A stretch of DNA of 64,000 nt, from assembly GCF_015277775.1 (NCBI RefSeq), contig NZ_CP063849.1, positions 1 through 64,000 of the forward strand, written 5' to 3'. The number at the start of each line of letters is the position of its first letter. Positions within the stretch are counted from its first letter, which is position 1. The stretch is from Paludibaculum fermentans. Its GTDB lineage: Bacteria; Acidobacteriota; Terriglobia; Bryobacterales; Bryobacteraceae. A program made the position numbers and the translations under genes. Of the stretch, positions 16,724-25,759 are shown one piece after another. The notes below the pieces were generated by a model. That model did not search any database and had not been told where the DNA came from. It was given only the letters and a program-made list of their open reading frames with translations.

Positions 16724-16806
16724 GGAGACGCTCACGTGAGTTAGTTTTCCAGGACTGCGGCTGGATTGGGTTGGAGGAGGAGTCCTCGCTCGCGCTTTGA
16801 GTTAGA

Positions 16807-16886
16807 GTCCGCCTTCGCTCTTGGAGCTACGGCGGACAGCCTTCGTCAATTCTTCGGCTTGCCAGCCGAAGGATTGGCGAAGGCTG
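16807..16886. repeat. double palindrome downstream of tmRNA
   Basis: Two adjacent hairpins. The first pairs GTCCGCC (16807-16813) with GGCGGAC (16831-16837). The second is much longer: 16837-16850 pairs with 16873-16886 (13 of 14 bases), with an inner TTCGGCT/AGCCGAA stem. The long stem touches the encoded CCA end of tmRNA, so in the tmRNA precursor it forms directly 3' of the mature end, where it may act in termination or 3' processing. The first hairpin looks like a dispersed REP-type palindrome. Confidence 0.75.
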
Positions 16887-17234
16887 GTGGAGGCGGCGGG
16901 AGTTGAACCCGCGTCCGAAATGGCCCGCCATGACAAGAACTACGTGCGTTTCCGATTCAGTTTCTCGACCGTACTCTCAGAACCGGCAAGAAGAGACACG
17001 GCCCAGCCTGATTGATCTCGACTTACAGCCTCAGGTGGCGGCTTACAGCCTATCCTGCAAAATGACGCTCGGCCCGCAACGCGCAGGCTCATTGCGGCGA
17101 GCGGCTACCTAAATTTTAGGCAGCGTATGCAAATTGCTGATTGGCAATTTTGGTTTTCCGATCGTTTTACGGGAGCTCGGAACCCGGCACGCCTCATCAC
17201 AACGAAATCATCCCGTCGAAGCCGTTACGCCCCC
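16885..17234 (-). ncRNA. ssrA: transfer-messenger RNA (tmRNA)
   Basis: A 350-nt one-piece tmRNA. The 5' end GGGGGCGUAACGGCUUCGAC and the 3' end (T-arm GGGUUCAACUCCC, then CGCCUCCACCA with encoded CCA) form the acceptor stem GGGGGCG/CGCCUCC. The tag frame lies at 17116-17145 and encodes ANQQFAYAA followed by UAA, ending in the hydrophobic AA degron recognised by ClpXP-type proteases. The molecule rescues stalled ribosomes with SmpB. It is divergent from clpS, 155 bp away. Open frames drawn across this region are spurious. Confidence 0.97.
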
Positions 17235-17389
17235 TCCTTCTCGTACGACTCCAGGATAGCACCCGGGTCAATGGGCATCCGAACCGCGGGGCGGCCGCAG
17301 CGGCCCTGCCCAGGTTCCCGTTGTCACCAAATTGAAGCGCTCCTCCGCTCGCGGGCGGGCGCCAAGCATGCGAGACTAGTTAGTCGAAC

Positions 17390-17716
17390 ATGGCTTTCGC
17401 TGCGCCCACTCCGGGTACGGAGTCGAGCGAACAAGAAAAACAGGATTTGGTCCCTCTGTGGAACGTCGTCCTTCTGGATGACGATGACCACACGTACGAC
17501 TACGTGATCGAGATGCTTTGCCGGCTGTTCTTTAAGACAGTGGAAGAAGCTTACGGGAACGCCGTCGAAGTGGATTCCACCGGCCGGACCATCGTCATGA
17601 CCTGCGACAAGCCGGCTGCCGAGTTTGCGCGGGATCAGATCCACGGATACGGCGCCGACTGGCGCATGCCCAACTGCAAGGGCTCGATGTCGGCCATCCT
17701 CGAACCGGTCGCCTGA
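17390..17716 (+). CDS. clpS: ATP-dependent Clp protease adaptor ClpS
   Basis: A 108-residue ClpS-like adaptor. An unstructured N-terminus (~20 residues) precedes WNVVLLDDDDHTYDYVIEML, corresponding to the ClpS core strand with the N-degron-binding DD pair and the helix after it; the C-terminal half retains the typical ClpS strand-helix-strand pattern. ClpS delivers N-end-rule substrates to ClpAP/ClpCP. The family's usual clpA neighbour is not next to it. Instead the gene is divergent from ssrA, placing two proteolysis-targeting functions at one promoter region. The core is slightly divergent from enterobacterial ClpS. Confidence 0.87.
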   Translation: MAFAAPTPGTESSEQEKQDLVPLWNVVLLDDDDHTYDYVIEMLCRLFFKTVEEAYGNAVEVDSTGRTIVMTCDKPAAEFARDQIHGYGADWRMPNCKGSMSAILEPVA

Positions 17717-17739
17717 CGCTGCCGCGTTTCCCGGACTCC

Positions 17740-20700
17740 CTAGAACTGATACTTCAGGCCGAATTGGATCAACCTCGGCGCCACGGCCGACTGGGTGATT
17801 ACGCCAAAACTTGCCGTGCCCAGGGTCGTACCCGGGTTTGAGAACTGCGGGTGGTTCATGGCGTTGTAGAACTCCATGCGGAAACCGAGTTCAGCCGTTT
17901 CCCGCAATCCGCCGACGCGGGTCCGTTTCCCCAACGAAAAGTCCGTGTTGACCTGGCCCGGGCCATTCATGATGCTCTGTCCGGCGGTGCCGTAGCCGGT
18001 GGAACCGTCGGAGCCGACGGCGGCGGCGGAGCAGAGCGCGCCGGTATTGATCCAGCGATCCAGCCGTTGGCCGATGCCGCCGGGGGTGACGAGCTGGCTG
18101 TAGGTGGCTCCGGGACAGAGGGTAACGGTGGAGGTGCCGGCGCGGCCGTAGACGGAGCCGCCGTTGGGATCGGTCAGGGTCATCGGCAGGCCGCTCTGGA
18201 GAACCACGATGCCGGAAAGCGACCAGCCGCTGAGCAGGCTGCCGCGGAAGCCATGGGTGCCCAGGAAGGCGGGCAGGTTGTAGTCGAAGTTGGTGATGAC
18301 GCGATGGGTGCGGTCGAACGAAGCGCGGGCCTTCGCCAGCTCCAGGTTGTTCTGGTCGTTGAAGACGCTGGTATTGTTCATCGCCTTCGAGAGCGTGTAG
18401 GCGGATTGGAACGTCAGCCCCCGGGCGGTGCGGCCGCGCAGCGTGGCTTGCATGCTGTGGTACCACGACTTGGCTCCAAATTCGCTCAAGACGAGTGCGG
18501 TGGGCGTCTCGCCCAGGATGGGGACGCGTTGTTTCGCGTTCTTGGATGTGTTGGTGGTGATGCAGTGGGAGGAGTCGCCGTCGTAACCGCAGTTCACGGG
18601 GTTGGACGGGCCGGCCAGCACGGACTGGTTCATGCCGTGGGAGAACAGCAGGTCTCCGGCTCGCGAGCCGACGTAGGCGAGATCGAACGACATGGCCTGG
18701 GTGAGGCGCGTTTTCACGCTGAAGTTCCACTGTTGCAAGCGGGGCAATTTGTACTCGGGACCCGCGAGGCGGTCTGACAGTTGCGATGTCAGGGTGCGTG
18801 GGACGTAGCCCAGGGTGGTCTGCGGGAAGGGCTGCTGGAAGGTGGACTGGCTGTTGCTCGCGTCGCTGTTGGTGAAGCTTTGGGCGAACGGCACGGCGGT
18901 GAACAGGGGCGCGGTGGCGGCATTGGCGCTGAAGGTGGGGGTCTGGTAGAACCAGCCGTAGCCGCCGCCCAGGACCAGGCGGCTGGAGGCGCCGAAGGGA
19001 TGCCAGGCGAAGCCGGTGCGGGGCGCGAGGCGGTCGCGCGGGGTGCCGTTCTCGTAGAAGCTGCTGTTGGGCCGCACGATGACGCCCTGCGGTGGCGGTC
19101 CGAAGGGGCTGCCAGTATAGGGATTGACGAGGTTCGGGTCGTAGTTCGCCGATACGGTGTTGCCGGCCAGGGTGCCGTCGGCCGGTGGAATGGCGGTCTG
19201 GCGCAGCAACGCCAATGACGCATTGCCGATGGTTCCCGTGGTGTCGTAGGAGGGGCCGATGAACTCCCAGCGCAGGCCGAAGTTGACGGTGAGCCGCGGG
19301 CTGAGCTTGATGTCGTCCTGGAAGTAGGCGGAGCCGTAGTGGCGGCGGTAGTGATACTCGACATCGCCGAACTGGCCGACGCCCTCGCTGGCCTGCACGG
19401 TCTGGATGTTGCTGCGGCCGGCTGGGCTCAGGTTGTCGGCTGCGTTCATGCCGAGCAGGAAGTCGGCGAAGGTCTGAAACGTCAGCTTGCCGCGGGCTCC
19501 GCCGGTGTCGGCGCGGCCGTTGTACTGGTTCACGTAAGCGCCCCCGACTCGAATCCGCTGACGGCCATGGACCCACGAGAGATTGTCCATCACCGAGTTG
19601 GTCACCGTCTTGAAGTGGTTGTCGTTGGGGTTGGTGCCGAACAGGCGGAACGTGCCCAGGCCGCCGAGGACGGTGATTTCGGGCGGATGGGGGAAGAGCG
19701 GGTCGACGGCGGTCATCCCGAAATCGGAGGCCTTCGGCAGATTTGGGGCGACGGCATCGGTGTTATTCCGGGTGAAGGCGAAGGTGGCTTCGTTCACCAG
19801 ATTGGCGGTGAGGTTGGAGGTGAGGCGCCCGCTGGTGGCGATATCGGTGGCGGTGAGGGCCTGGTTCGCGCCCCAGCCAGGGACAACCGGCGCTCCGGGA
19901 TAGCCGCCGGGCGAACCGAAGGTCCGCAATTGGTCGACAGTTGCCGTGAAGAGGCGGCCGGAGAAGGTGTGCTTCGGCGAAAGGACGTAGTCCGAGTTGG
20001 CCAGGAAATGCTTCTCGCGATAGAACGAGGGCTGGCTGTAGGCCGAGAAGCCCAGGCCGGCATTGGAGCCCGAGGTCATGATGGTCTGCGGGATGGGGAT
20101 CAAGTAGCTGCCGTCGGCTGCCTTGGCCTGGAGCAGGCGCAGGGCGACGGGGCTGATCGCCGCGGTGGTGCCGGTGTTCTGGTTGTTGCAGTCGAGTTGC
20201 CGGCCGCCGGCGAAGGAGAGATAGGCGGCCGGGTTCGAATGATTGCCAGGGCAGAACTGGGCGGCCAGGGCGGAGGCGGAGCGGTCGTTCCCCAACGGGG
20301 GCAGGATCAGGTTGGCGATGGAGGTGGGGTCGATACCGTTCACCTGGCGCGTGCCCTGGTAGGAGCCGAAGAAGAACCACTTGTTGCGGCGGACGGGTCC
20401 GCCCAGAGTTGCGCCGAACTGATTCTGCTTCAGATTCGGTTTGTCCTGCCCGGTGGAGCCGCGGAAGTAGGAGTTCGCGTTGAAGATGTCGTTGCGCAGG
20501 AACTCCCACATATTGCCGTGGATCTCGTTTTCGCCGCGCCGGGTGACCAGGTTCGTGCTGGGGACCATGGCTCCATAGCCGGCGTCATATTGGGATGTTT
20601 GGATTTTGAACTCCGAAATAGTGTCCGGGTTCGGCACCGTGCTGGGGGAATAGGCGCCGTCGATGGTGTACGCGCCGGCGGTGGTGTTGCCGTTGATGTT

Positions 20701-21225
20701 GACGCTGGAGGAGCCGCGTCCCAGGGTGCCGGCGTTGTTCACTCCAGCGGCGGAGCCGGACGACATGGAGAGCACCTGGGTGAAGTTGCGGGTATTCAGG
20801 GGGACGGCGGTGATGGTCTTGCGGTCGATCAGGGTGCCGGTGGAGGGGGCGGCGGCGGTGACTTTGCAGTGGCAGTCGATGGACTCGGCCGGATTGCCGG
20901 GTTCAAGGGTTGCTTCCAGGACAGGGATTTCGGAGACGCTGATGGCCATTTGAGGCATGCGGGCGGTCTTGAAACCGGTGGTGGTGAAGGTGATCTCGTA
21001 GGTGGCGGGCTCGAGCAGAGAGAAACGGAAGCCGCCTTTTTCGTCGGTGGTCGCGGTGAGGGACTGGTCGGTGGCTGGATTGTGGATCGTGATGGAGGCG
21101 TTCGGCACCGGGGCGCCGGCGGCATCGAGGACCGTGCCTTCCAGGGCTCCGGTAGAGCCGGACTGCGCACGCAGAAGGGTGCTGGTGAGGAGAAGAAGAG
21201 CGAAGCGCCAACGGGGATCAGACAC
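17740..21225 (-). CDS. Oar-type TonB-dependent receptor with carboxypeptidase-regulatory domain
   Basis: A 1161-residue outer-membrane receptor. A signal peptide (FALLLLTSTLLRAQSG) precedes a carboxypeptidase-regulatory-like domain (residues ~27-112: GALEGTVLDAAGAPVPNASITI, then GGFRFSLLEPATYEITFTTTGF), a plug region (ITAVPLNTRNFTQVLSMSSG) and a long beta-barrel ending in an aromatic-terminated strand (LIQFGLKYQF). Such receptors import large substrates, in acidobacteria often glycans or oligosaccharides. Oddly, the plug linker holds a C-x-C pair (residues ~115-120). It is transcribed divergently from the aminotransferase gene, with a palindromic operator between them, and forms the left flank of the catabolic locus. 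Confidence 0.9.
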   Translation of the reverse strand: MSDPRWRFALLLLTSTLLRAQSGSTGALEGTVLDAAGAPVPNASITIHNPATDQSLTATTDEKGGFRFSLLEPATYEITFTTTGFKTARMPQMAISVSEIPVLEATLEPGNPAESIDCHCKVTAAAPSTGTLIDRKTITAVPLNTRNFTQVLSMSSGSAAGVNNAGTLGRGSSSVNINGNTTAGAYTIDGAYSPSTVPNPDTISEFKIQTSQYDAGYGAMVPSTNLVTRRGENEIHGNMWEFLRNDIFNANSYFRGSTGQDKPNLKQNQFGATLGGPVRRNKWFFFGSYQGTRQVNGIDPTSIANLILPPLGNDRSASALAAQFCPGNHSNPAAYLSFAGGRQLDCNNQNTGTTAAISPVALRLLQAKAADGSYLIPIPQTIMTSGSNAGLGFSAYSQPSFYREKHFLANSDYVLSPKHTFSGRLFTATVDQLRTFGSPGGYPGAPVVPGWGANQALTATDIATSGRLTSNLTANLVNEATFAFTRNNTDAVAPNLPKASDFGMTAVDPLFPHPPEITVLGGLGTFRLFGTNPNDNHFKTVTNSVMDNLSWVHGRQRIRVGGAYVNQYNGRADTGGARGKLTFQTFADFLLGMNAADNLSPAGRSNIQTVQASEGVGQFGDVEYHYRRHYGSAYFQDDIKLSPRLTVNFGLRWEFIGPSYDTTGTIGNASLALLRQTAIPPADGTLAGNTVSANYDPNLVNPYTGSPFGPPPQGVIVRPNSSFYENGTPRDRLAPRTGFAWHPFGASSRLVLGGGYGWFYQTPTFSANAATAPLFTAVPFAQSFTNSDASNSQSTFQQPFPQTTLGYVPRTLTSQLSDRLAGPEYKLPRLQQWNFSVKTRLTQAMSFDLAYVGSRAGDLLFSHGMNQSVLAGPSNPVNCGYDGDSSHCITTNTSKNAKQRVPILGETPTALVLSEFGAKSWYHSMQATLRGRTARGLTFQSAYTLSKAMNNTSVFNDQNNLELAKARASFDRTHRVITNFDYNLPAFLGTHGFRGSLLSGWSLSGIVVLQSGLPMTLTDPNGGSVYGRAGTSTVTLCPGATYSQLVTPGGIGQRLDRWINTGALCSAAAVGSDGSTGYGTAGQSIMNGPGQVNTDFSLGKRTRVGGLRETAELGFRMEFYNAMNHPQFSNPGTTLGTASFGVITQSAVAPRLIQFGLKYQF

Positions 21226-21350
21226 GGTTGAGACAGGACCTTTCTGCCAATGACGGGGCGGCTTCAGGGCTCTTGGGCGGTCTCGTGTCCCTGAAGCCGG
21301 ATTCTATCACGGCAAGGGAGGACCGGCCTTGGAACGGTGGCCTCGTTTTC

Positions 21351-21366
21351 GTCCAGGCATCTGGAC
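21351..21366. promoter_or_regulatory. palindromic operator, copy 1 (GTCCAG-GCAT-CTGGAC)
   Basis: A perfect 6-4-6 palindrome in the interval between a TonB-dependent receptor (minus) and the aminotransferase gene (plus). It ends 78 nt before the aminotransferase start codon. The preceding bases TTTTC are shared with copy 4 at 31709-31724. It is a likely binding site for the IclR regulator encoded at 25760-26560. Confidence 0.75.
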
Positions 21367-21443
21367 AATCCACAATGCTGGTTTGATGCTGCCGCTATTG
21401 CGCTTGATAATCAACGTGATTCACAAGTGAGGGAACCAGTATC

Positions 21444-22772
21444 GTGTCGACCAGCAACATCGATCAAGTGATTGAAACCGACTGCCTCATCGCGAAACAG
21501 CAGCACCTGGAGCAGGCGATGGAGTTCATTCCGGGCGGGGTGAACAGTTCGCTGCGAGCCGTGGAGCCGCGGTTGGTGCCAGTGCGCGCGGAAGGCGCGT
21601 ACTTCTACGACATGGACGGAACCAGATACCTGGATTATCACGGAGCCTTCGGCCCGCCGATCCTGGGGCACAGCCATCCGGCGGTGACGAAGCGGGTGAA
21701 GGCCGCCATCGAGGAGACGGATCAGGTGGGCGTCGGCATCGGGCCGCTGGAGATCGAACTGGCGCGCAAGATCGTGCAGCACATTCCTTCGGGGGACAAG
21801 GCCCTGTTGTGCAATTCGGGGAGTGAGGCGACGTATCACGCGATCCGCCTGTCGCGCGCGGTGACCGGCCGGAGCAAGGTCATCAAGTTTCAGGGGTGCT
21901 ATCACGGCTTCCACGATGCCCTGGCCATGAACGTCATCACGCCGAAGGAGAAGCTGGGCCAGCGGGATCCGCTGTCGGCCGGGTCGCACTCGGCGGTGCT
22001 GGCGGATACGTTTGTCTGCGAGTTCAACAACCTGGACGAAGTGACGCAGGTGTTCGAGAAGAATCCGGAACAGATCGCGGCGGTGATCCTGGAGCCGATT
22101 CCGCACAACATCGGCTGCGTGATGCCGCGGCAGGAGTTCCTGGAGGGCCTGCGGGCGCTGACGCAGAAGCACGGCACCATCCTGATCTTCGACGAAGTGA
22201 TCACCGGCTTCCGGCACAGTTTGGGCGGCTACCAAAAGATCTGCGGCGTGACTCCGGACCTGACGACGCTGGGCAAGGCGATCGCGAACGGGTATCCGAT
22301 TGCGGCGCTGGCCGGACGGCGCGACCTGATGGACAGATTCAACACGCGGACCGGGGGCGATGTGTTCTGGGCCGGGACGTTCAACGGACATCCGGTGGGC
22401 GCGGCGGCGGCGTTGGCTACTATTGAAGTCTTGGAGAAGCCGGAGTCGCACCAGTATTTGTTCCAGTTGGGCGACCGCATGCGGGCGGGGCTGCGCGAGA
22501 TCACGTCGCGGCGCGGCCTGACGGCGGAAGTCGCGGGATTCGGGTCGGTCTTCCTGACCTACTTCATGGAAGGACCGATCCGCAGCTTCACTGACCTGTA
22601 CCGCAACGACGCGGCTTTCTTTATCGAGTACCGGCGCCGCCTGGTGTCACGGGGCATCTTCAAGCTGCCCATGAACCTGAAGCGCAATCATCTGAGCCTG
22701 AGCCACACGCAGGCCGATGTCGATCGTACGCTGGAAGCTTGTGATGCCGTGATTGGGGAGTTGAAAAAGTAA
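21444..22772 (+). CDS. class III PLP-dependent aminotransferase (glutamate-1-semialdehyde aminomutase-like)
   Basis: A 442-residue fold-type I PLP enzyme with a GTG start preceded by AGGGA. Family marks: FIPGGVNSSLRAVEP near the N-terminus, GSEATYHAIRLSRA for cofactor phosphate, ILIFDEVITGFR (Asp contacting the pyridine nitrogen) and LTTLGKAIANGYP (Schiff-base Lys). It resembles HemL in length and motifs, but the setting (downstream of an operator, next to an oxidoreductase and a sugar-acid pathway) favours a catabolic aminotransferase acting on an amino sugar, amino acid or keto intermediate. Its stop overlaps the start of the next gene (TAATG). Confidence 0.85.
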   Translation: MSTSNIDQVIETDCLIAKQQHLEQAMEFIPGGVNSSLRAVEPRLVPVRAEGAYFYDMDGTRYLDYHGAFGPPILGHSHPAVTKRVKAAIEETDQVGVGIGPLEIELARKIVQHIPSGDKALLCNSGSEATYHAIRLSRAVTGRSKVIKFQGCYHGFHDALAMNVITPKEKLGQRDPLSAGSHSAVLADTFVCEFNNLDEVTQVFEKNPEQIAAVILEPIPHNIGCVMPRQEFLEGLRALTQKHGTILIFDEVITGFRHSLGGYQKICGVTPDLTTLGKAIANGYPIAALAGRRDLMDRFNTRTGGDVFWAGTFNGHPVGAAAALATIEVLEKPESHQYLFQLGDRMRAGLREITSRRGLTAEVAGFGSVFLTYFMEGPIRSFTDLYRNDAAFFIEYRRRLVSRGIFKLPMNLKRNHLSLSHTQADVDRTLEACDAVIGELKK

Positions 22773-24001
22773 TGAGCGAACCCACCGTTTCCCGCCGTGG
22801 ATTTCTGGGTGTTGCCGGAGCCGCCAGCGTGGCGGCCACCGCATCGCCCGCGCTGCACGCCGCGCCCGGACCGCGCCCCAGCGGGCAACTGCGCATCGGC
22901 GTGGTGGGCGGCGGGTTCGGCAACACGTTCTTCTGGCACCTGGATCCCGATTGCAAGGTGGTGGCGGTGTGCGACCTGCTGCCGGAGAAGCAGAAGTTGC
23001 TGGCCGAGCGCTACCGCTGCACGAACACCTACAAGAACTTCCGCGAGTTCCTGAAGCATCCCGACCTGGATGCGGTGGCGGTATTCACGCCGGCTCCGCT
23101 GCACGCGTTCATGGCGGTGGAGGCGATGAAGGCGGGCAAGCACGTGATCAGCGCCGTACCGGCCGGCCTGAGTGTCGAGGAATTGGAAGAGATCCTCGAT
23201 ACGGTGAAGAAGACCGGGCTGCGCTACATGATGGCGGAGACCAGCTACTACCGGCAGCCGGTGATCACGTGCCGGGAACTGGCCGGGGAAGGGAAGTTCG
23301 GGACGATCTTCCACTCCGAGGCCGAGTATCACCACGAAGGCCTGATGAAGGTGATGTTCGACGACCGGGGGCTGCCCACGTGGCGGCACGGCCTGCCGCC
23401 GATGCTGTATCCGACGCACTGCACGGGGCTGATTATCCCGGTGATCCGGGAGCGGATGTTGGAGGTGACGGCCGTCGGCTGGGGCGACGGGCACGAGGTG
23501 CTGCGGACGAACCAGTATAAGAATCCGTTCTGGAACGAGACCGCATTCTTCAAGACCTCCAAGGGACACTCCGCGCGGGTAGCGGTGTACTGGCACGTGG
23601 CGGCGGCAGGCAGCGAGCGCGGACAGTTCTATGGAGACCGCATGTCCTACCTGATGGAACGGCCGGAGGGTACGCAGAACACGTTCGTGCGGATCTCGTC
23701 GCAAGGCAAGACCGTGCTCGACTCCAACGGGTATCCGGAAGGCGAGACGGAGATGCTGGCGGACAAGAAGGCCAACTATCTGGAACGGCTGCCCGAGCCC
23801 CTGCGGGTGAAGAGCGGTCACGGGGATTCGCACACCTTCCTGACGCACGAGTTTGTGCGCGCCGTGCTGGAAGACCGGCACCCCACGGTGAACGTGTGGG
23901 AGGCGATTGCGTATACACTGCCGGGCATCATTGCGCACCAGTCGGCATTGCGCGGCGGCGAGTCGCTGAAGATCCGCGACTACGGCCAGGCGCCGGCCTG
24001 A
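22772..24001 (+). CDS. Tat-exported Gfo/Idh/MocA-like protein lacking the EKP motif
   Basis: A 409-residue protein with a clear twin-arginine signal (TVSRRGFLGVAGAASVAA) and a Rossmann domain (RIGVVGGGFGNTFFWHLDP; VVAVCDLLPEKQ). Where family members carry the catalytic EKP, this one reads HVISAVPAGLSVEEL, so the usual active-site lysine is missing. The C-terminal domain is otherwise normal. It may use another mechanism, or have a binding or non-catalytic role. Translation is coupled to the aminotransferase by a TAATG overlap. Confidence 0.85.
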   Translation: MSEPTVSRRGFLGVAGAASVAATASPALHAAPGPRPSGQLRIGVVGGGFGNTFFWHLDPDCKVVAVCDLLPEKQKLLAERYRCTNTYKNFREFLKHPDLDAVAVFTPAPLHAFMAVEAMKAGKHVISAVPAGLSVEELEEILDTVKKTGLRYMMAETSYYRQPVITCRELAGEGKFGTIFHSEAEYHHEGLMKVMFDDRGLPTWRHGLPPMLYPTHCTGLIIPVIRERMLEVTAVGWGDGHEVLRTNQYKNPFWNETAFFKTSKGHSARVAVYWHVAAAGSERGQFYGDRMSYLMERPEGTQNTFVRISSQGKTVLDSNGYPEGETEMLADKKANYLERLPEPLRVKSGHGDSHTFLTHEFVRAVLEDRHPTVNVWEAIAYTLPGIIAHQSALRGGESLKIRDYGQAPA

Positions 24002-24016
24002 TCCAGCATTCTGGAT
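24001..24016. promoter_or_regulatory. palindromic operator, copy 2 (ATCCAG-CATT-CTGGAT)
   Basis: A perfect 6-4-6 palindrome beginning at the last base of the oxidoreductase stop codon. Its centre is 24 bp from copy 3, a spacing that could put two dimers near the same helical face. Together the two sites sit in the promoter region of the symporter-IclR operon. Confidence 0.72.
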
Positions 24017-24024
24017 TTGGATTT

Positions 24025-24040
24025 GTCCAGTATCCTGGAC
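24025..24040. promoter_or_regulatory. palindromic operator, copy 3 (GTCCAG-TATC-CTGGAC)
   Basis: A perfect 6-4-6 palindrome ending 84 nt before the symporter start codon. The distance matches those of copies 1 and 4 to their genes (78 and 79 nt of spacer). The pair of sites before the operon that encodes the regulator suggests autoregulation. Confidence 0.75.
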
Positions 24041-24124
24041 ATTGAGGCGTAAACTCTTGTTTCCAGGGGGCCCAGCCCGGACAATAGGGTTTCCTTGAGC
24101 TGAGCCCTGGAGACAGATATCCAT

Positions 24125-25741
24125 ATGTTTGGCGGCCGTCTGGATCAACTGCTGTTCGCCCTGTATCTGGTGGCGAACATTTGCCTTGGCCTGTGGGTGT
24201 CGCGGCGGCGCAAGGCGAGCGTCAAGGACTACTTCCTGGCGGGCGAGCAGTTGCCGTGGTACGCGATCGGCGGCTCGATTATCGCCGCCAACATCAGCAC
24301 GGAGCATTTCATCGGGATGGTGGGCGCCGCCTACGCGGTGGGCTTCGTGGTGGCGCAGTGGGAGTGGGGGAACTGGTTCACGTTCTCGGCCCTGGTCTGG
24401 ATCTTCCTGCCCTATTACCTGCGCGGCGGCATCTACACGATGCCGGAGTTCCTGGAGCGCCGGTACAACAAAGAATGCCGGTACATGTTTGCCGTCTGTT
24501 CGCTGGTGTTGTGGATTGTCGCGCAGATGGCGGTGGTGCTGCTGGCCGGCGCGAAGGCACTGCAGGGGATGTTCGGCCTCGACCCGTTCGTCACGATCAT
24601 CGGACTGACGATCCTGGCCGGCAGCTATACGATTTATGGCGGGCTCATTGCCGTGGCCTGGACGGACTTCCTGCAGTTCGTTGTGCTGATGGTGGGCGGG
24701 CTGATCGTGTCGTACCTGGGGCTGGAGCGCGCCGGCGGCATCGTCAACCTGATGCACCAGTTCCCGGCGAAGTTCAAGATCATCTACCCCATCACGGATC
24801 CGAACTATCCGTGGTTCGGGGTGTTCACGCTGTTTCTCTCCATCGGCATCTGGTACAACTGCACGAACCAGTTCATCGTGCAGCGCTGCCTGGGTGCGAA
24901 GTCGGAGTGGGATGCGCGCATGGGCGTGATCTTCGCGGGCTTCATGAAACTGCTGCTGCCGTTCCTGGTGGTGATTCCCGGCATCGTGGCGTTCCAGATG
25001 TTTCCGGGCTTGACTGACCCGGACCAGGCGTATCCGCGGCTGGTGAAAGAGCTGGTCCCGTTGGGCCTGGGCGGCGTGGTGATGGCGGGCATCGCCAGCG
25101 CGCTGCTGTCGCACCTGAGCTCGGTATTGAACTCGTGCAGCACCGTGTTCACGATGGATCTGTACCGGCCGTTCTTCGGGAAAGGCAAGAGTGACGCGCA
25201 CCTGGTGAGCGTCGGGCGCTGGAGCGGGTTCCTCATTCTCACGTTCGCGATGGGGCTGGCGATCTGGTTTACGCGCGGGCAGCATAGTGTGTTCCTGGTG
25301 ATCCAGAACGTGGGCGCGTGGGTGGCGGCTCCGATTGCCGTGGTGTTCCTGTTGGGGGTGCTGTGGAGGCGGGCCACGGCGCAGGCCGCGACGTTTGTGC
25401 TGATCTTCGGCTTCCCATATACGGCACTGGTGGAGTATGTGCTGTTCAAGCACGTCTGGTTCCTGCAGCCTTTCGACAACTGGCTGAACCGCACGTTCCT
25501 GGTGTGGGCGACGTGCATGGTGGTGATGGTGGTGGTGTCCTACCTGACGCCCGCGCCGCCGGCGGCGAGTGTCGACGGCATCATCTGGTCAAGGAAGTAT
25601 CTGGACCTGCCGGAGTCCGAACGGGCCTATGCCAAGGGGGCGCGGAGCCTGCTGCTGTGGTGGGGGCTGATGGTGGGGCTGGCCGGTGCGCTCTACGCGT
25701 ACGTGATCTGGTTCCAGTTCTGGGGGCCAGGCCGGGCTTAG
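24125..25741 (+). CDS. sodium:solute symporter (SSS family)
   Basis: A 538-residue inner-membrane transporter with about 13-14 hydrophobic segments. SSS/SGLT-type marks include YFLAGEQLPWYAIGGSIIAANISTEHFIG in the first helices, SYTIYGGLIAVAWTDFLQ and VMAGIASALLSHLSSVLNSCSTVFTMDLYRP. It imports a small solute, probably a sugar or sugar acid, with Na+. It is the first gene of the operator-controlled operon, 18 bp before the IclR gene. It would supply the cytoplasm with the product released by the outer-membrane and periplasmic proteins of the locus. Confidence 0.92.
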   Translation: MFGGRLDQLLFALYLVANICLGLWVSRRRKASVKDYFLAGEQLPWYAIGGSIIAANISTEHFIGMVGAAYAVGFVVAQWEWGNWFTFSALVWIFLPYYLRGGIYTMPEFLERRYNKECRYMFAVCSLVLWIVAQMAVVLLAGAKALQGMFGLDPFVTIIGLTILAGSYTIYGGLIAVAWTDFLQFVVLMVGGLIVSYLGLERAGGIVNLMHQFPAKFKIIYPITDPNYPWFGVFTLFLSIGIWYNCTNQFIVQRCLGAKSEWDARMGVIFAGFMKLLLPFLVVIPGIVAFQMFPGLTDPDQAYPRLVKELVPLGLGGVVMAGIASALLSHLSSVLNSCSTVFTMDLYRPFFGKGKSDAHLVSVGRWSGFLILTFAMGLAIWFTRGQHSVFLVIQNVGAWVAAPIAVVFLLGVLWRRATAQAATFVLIFGFPYTALVEYVLFKHVWFLQPFDNWLNRTFLVWATCMVVMVVVSYLTPAPPAASVDGIIWSRKYLDLPESERAYAKGARSLLLWWGLMVGLAGALYAYVIWFQFWGPGRA

Positions 25742-25759
25742 GGGTGGAGAGGAGTCGAG

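Noticed and set aside
16821-17112. small open frames over the tmRNA gene
   Set aside because: They lie inside the tmRNA and its flanking palindrome and have no start signals.
19339-21231. 630-codon open frame on the plus strand
   Set aside because: Antisense to the TonB-dependent receptor; Gly/Val/Arg-rich with no domain.
21444-22772. assignment as hemL (glutamate-1-semialdehyde aminomutase of haem synthesis)
   Set aside because: Family similarity is real, but the operator-controlled catabolic setting and coupling to an oxidoreductase speak against a haem-biosynthesis role; no gene symbol given.
22688-25453. 921-codon open frame on the minus strand
   Set aside because: It is antisense to the oxidoreductase and symporter genes, both with clear motifs. 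The product is His/Arg/Gln-rich low-complexity sequence, a usual shadow in GC-rich DNA.
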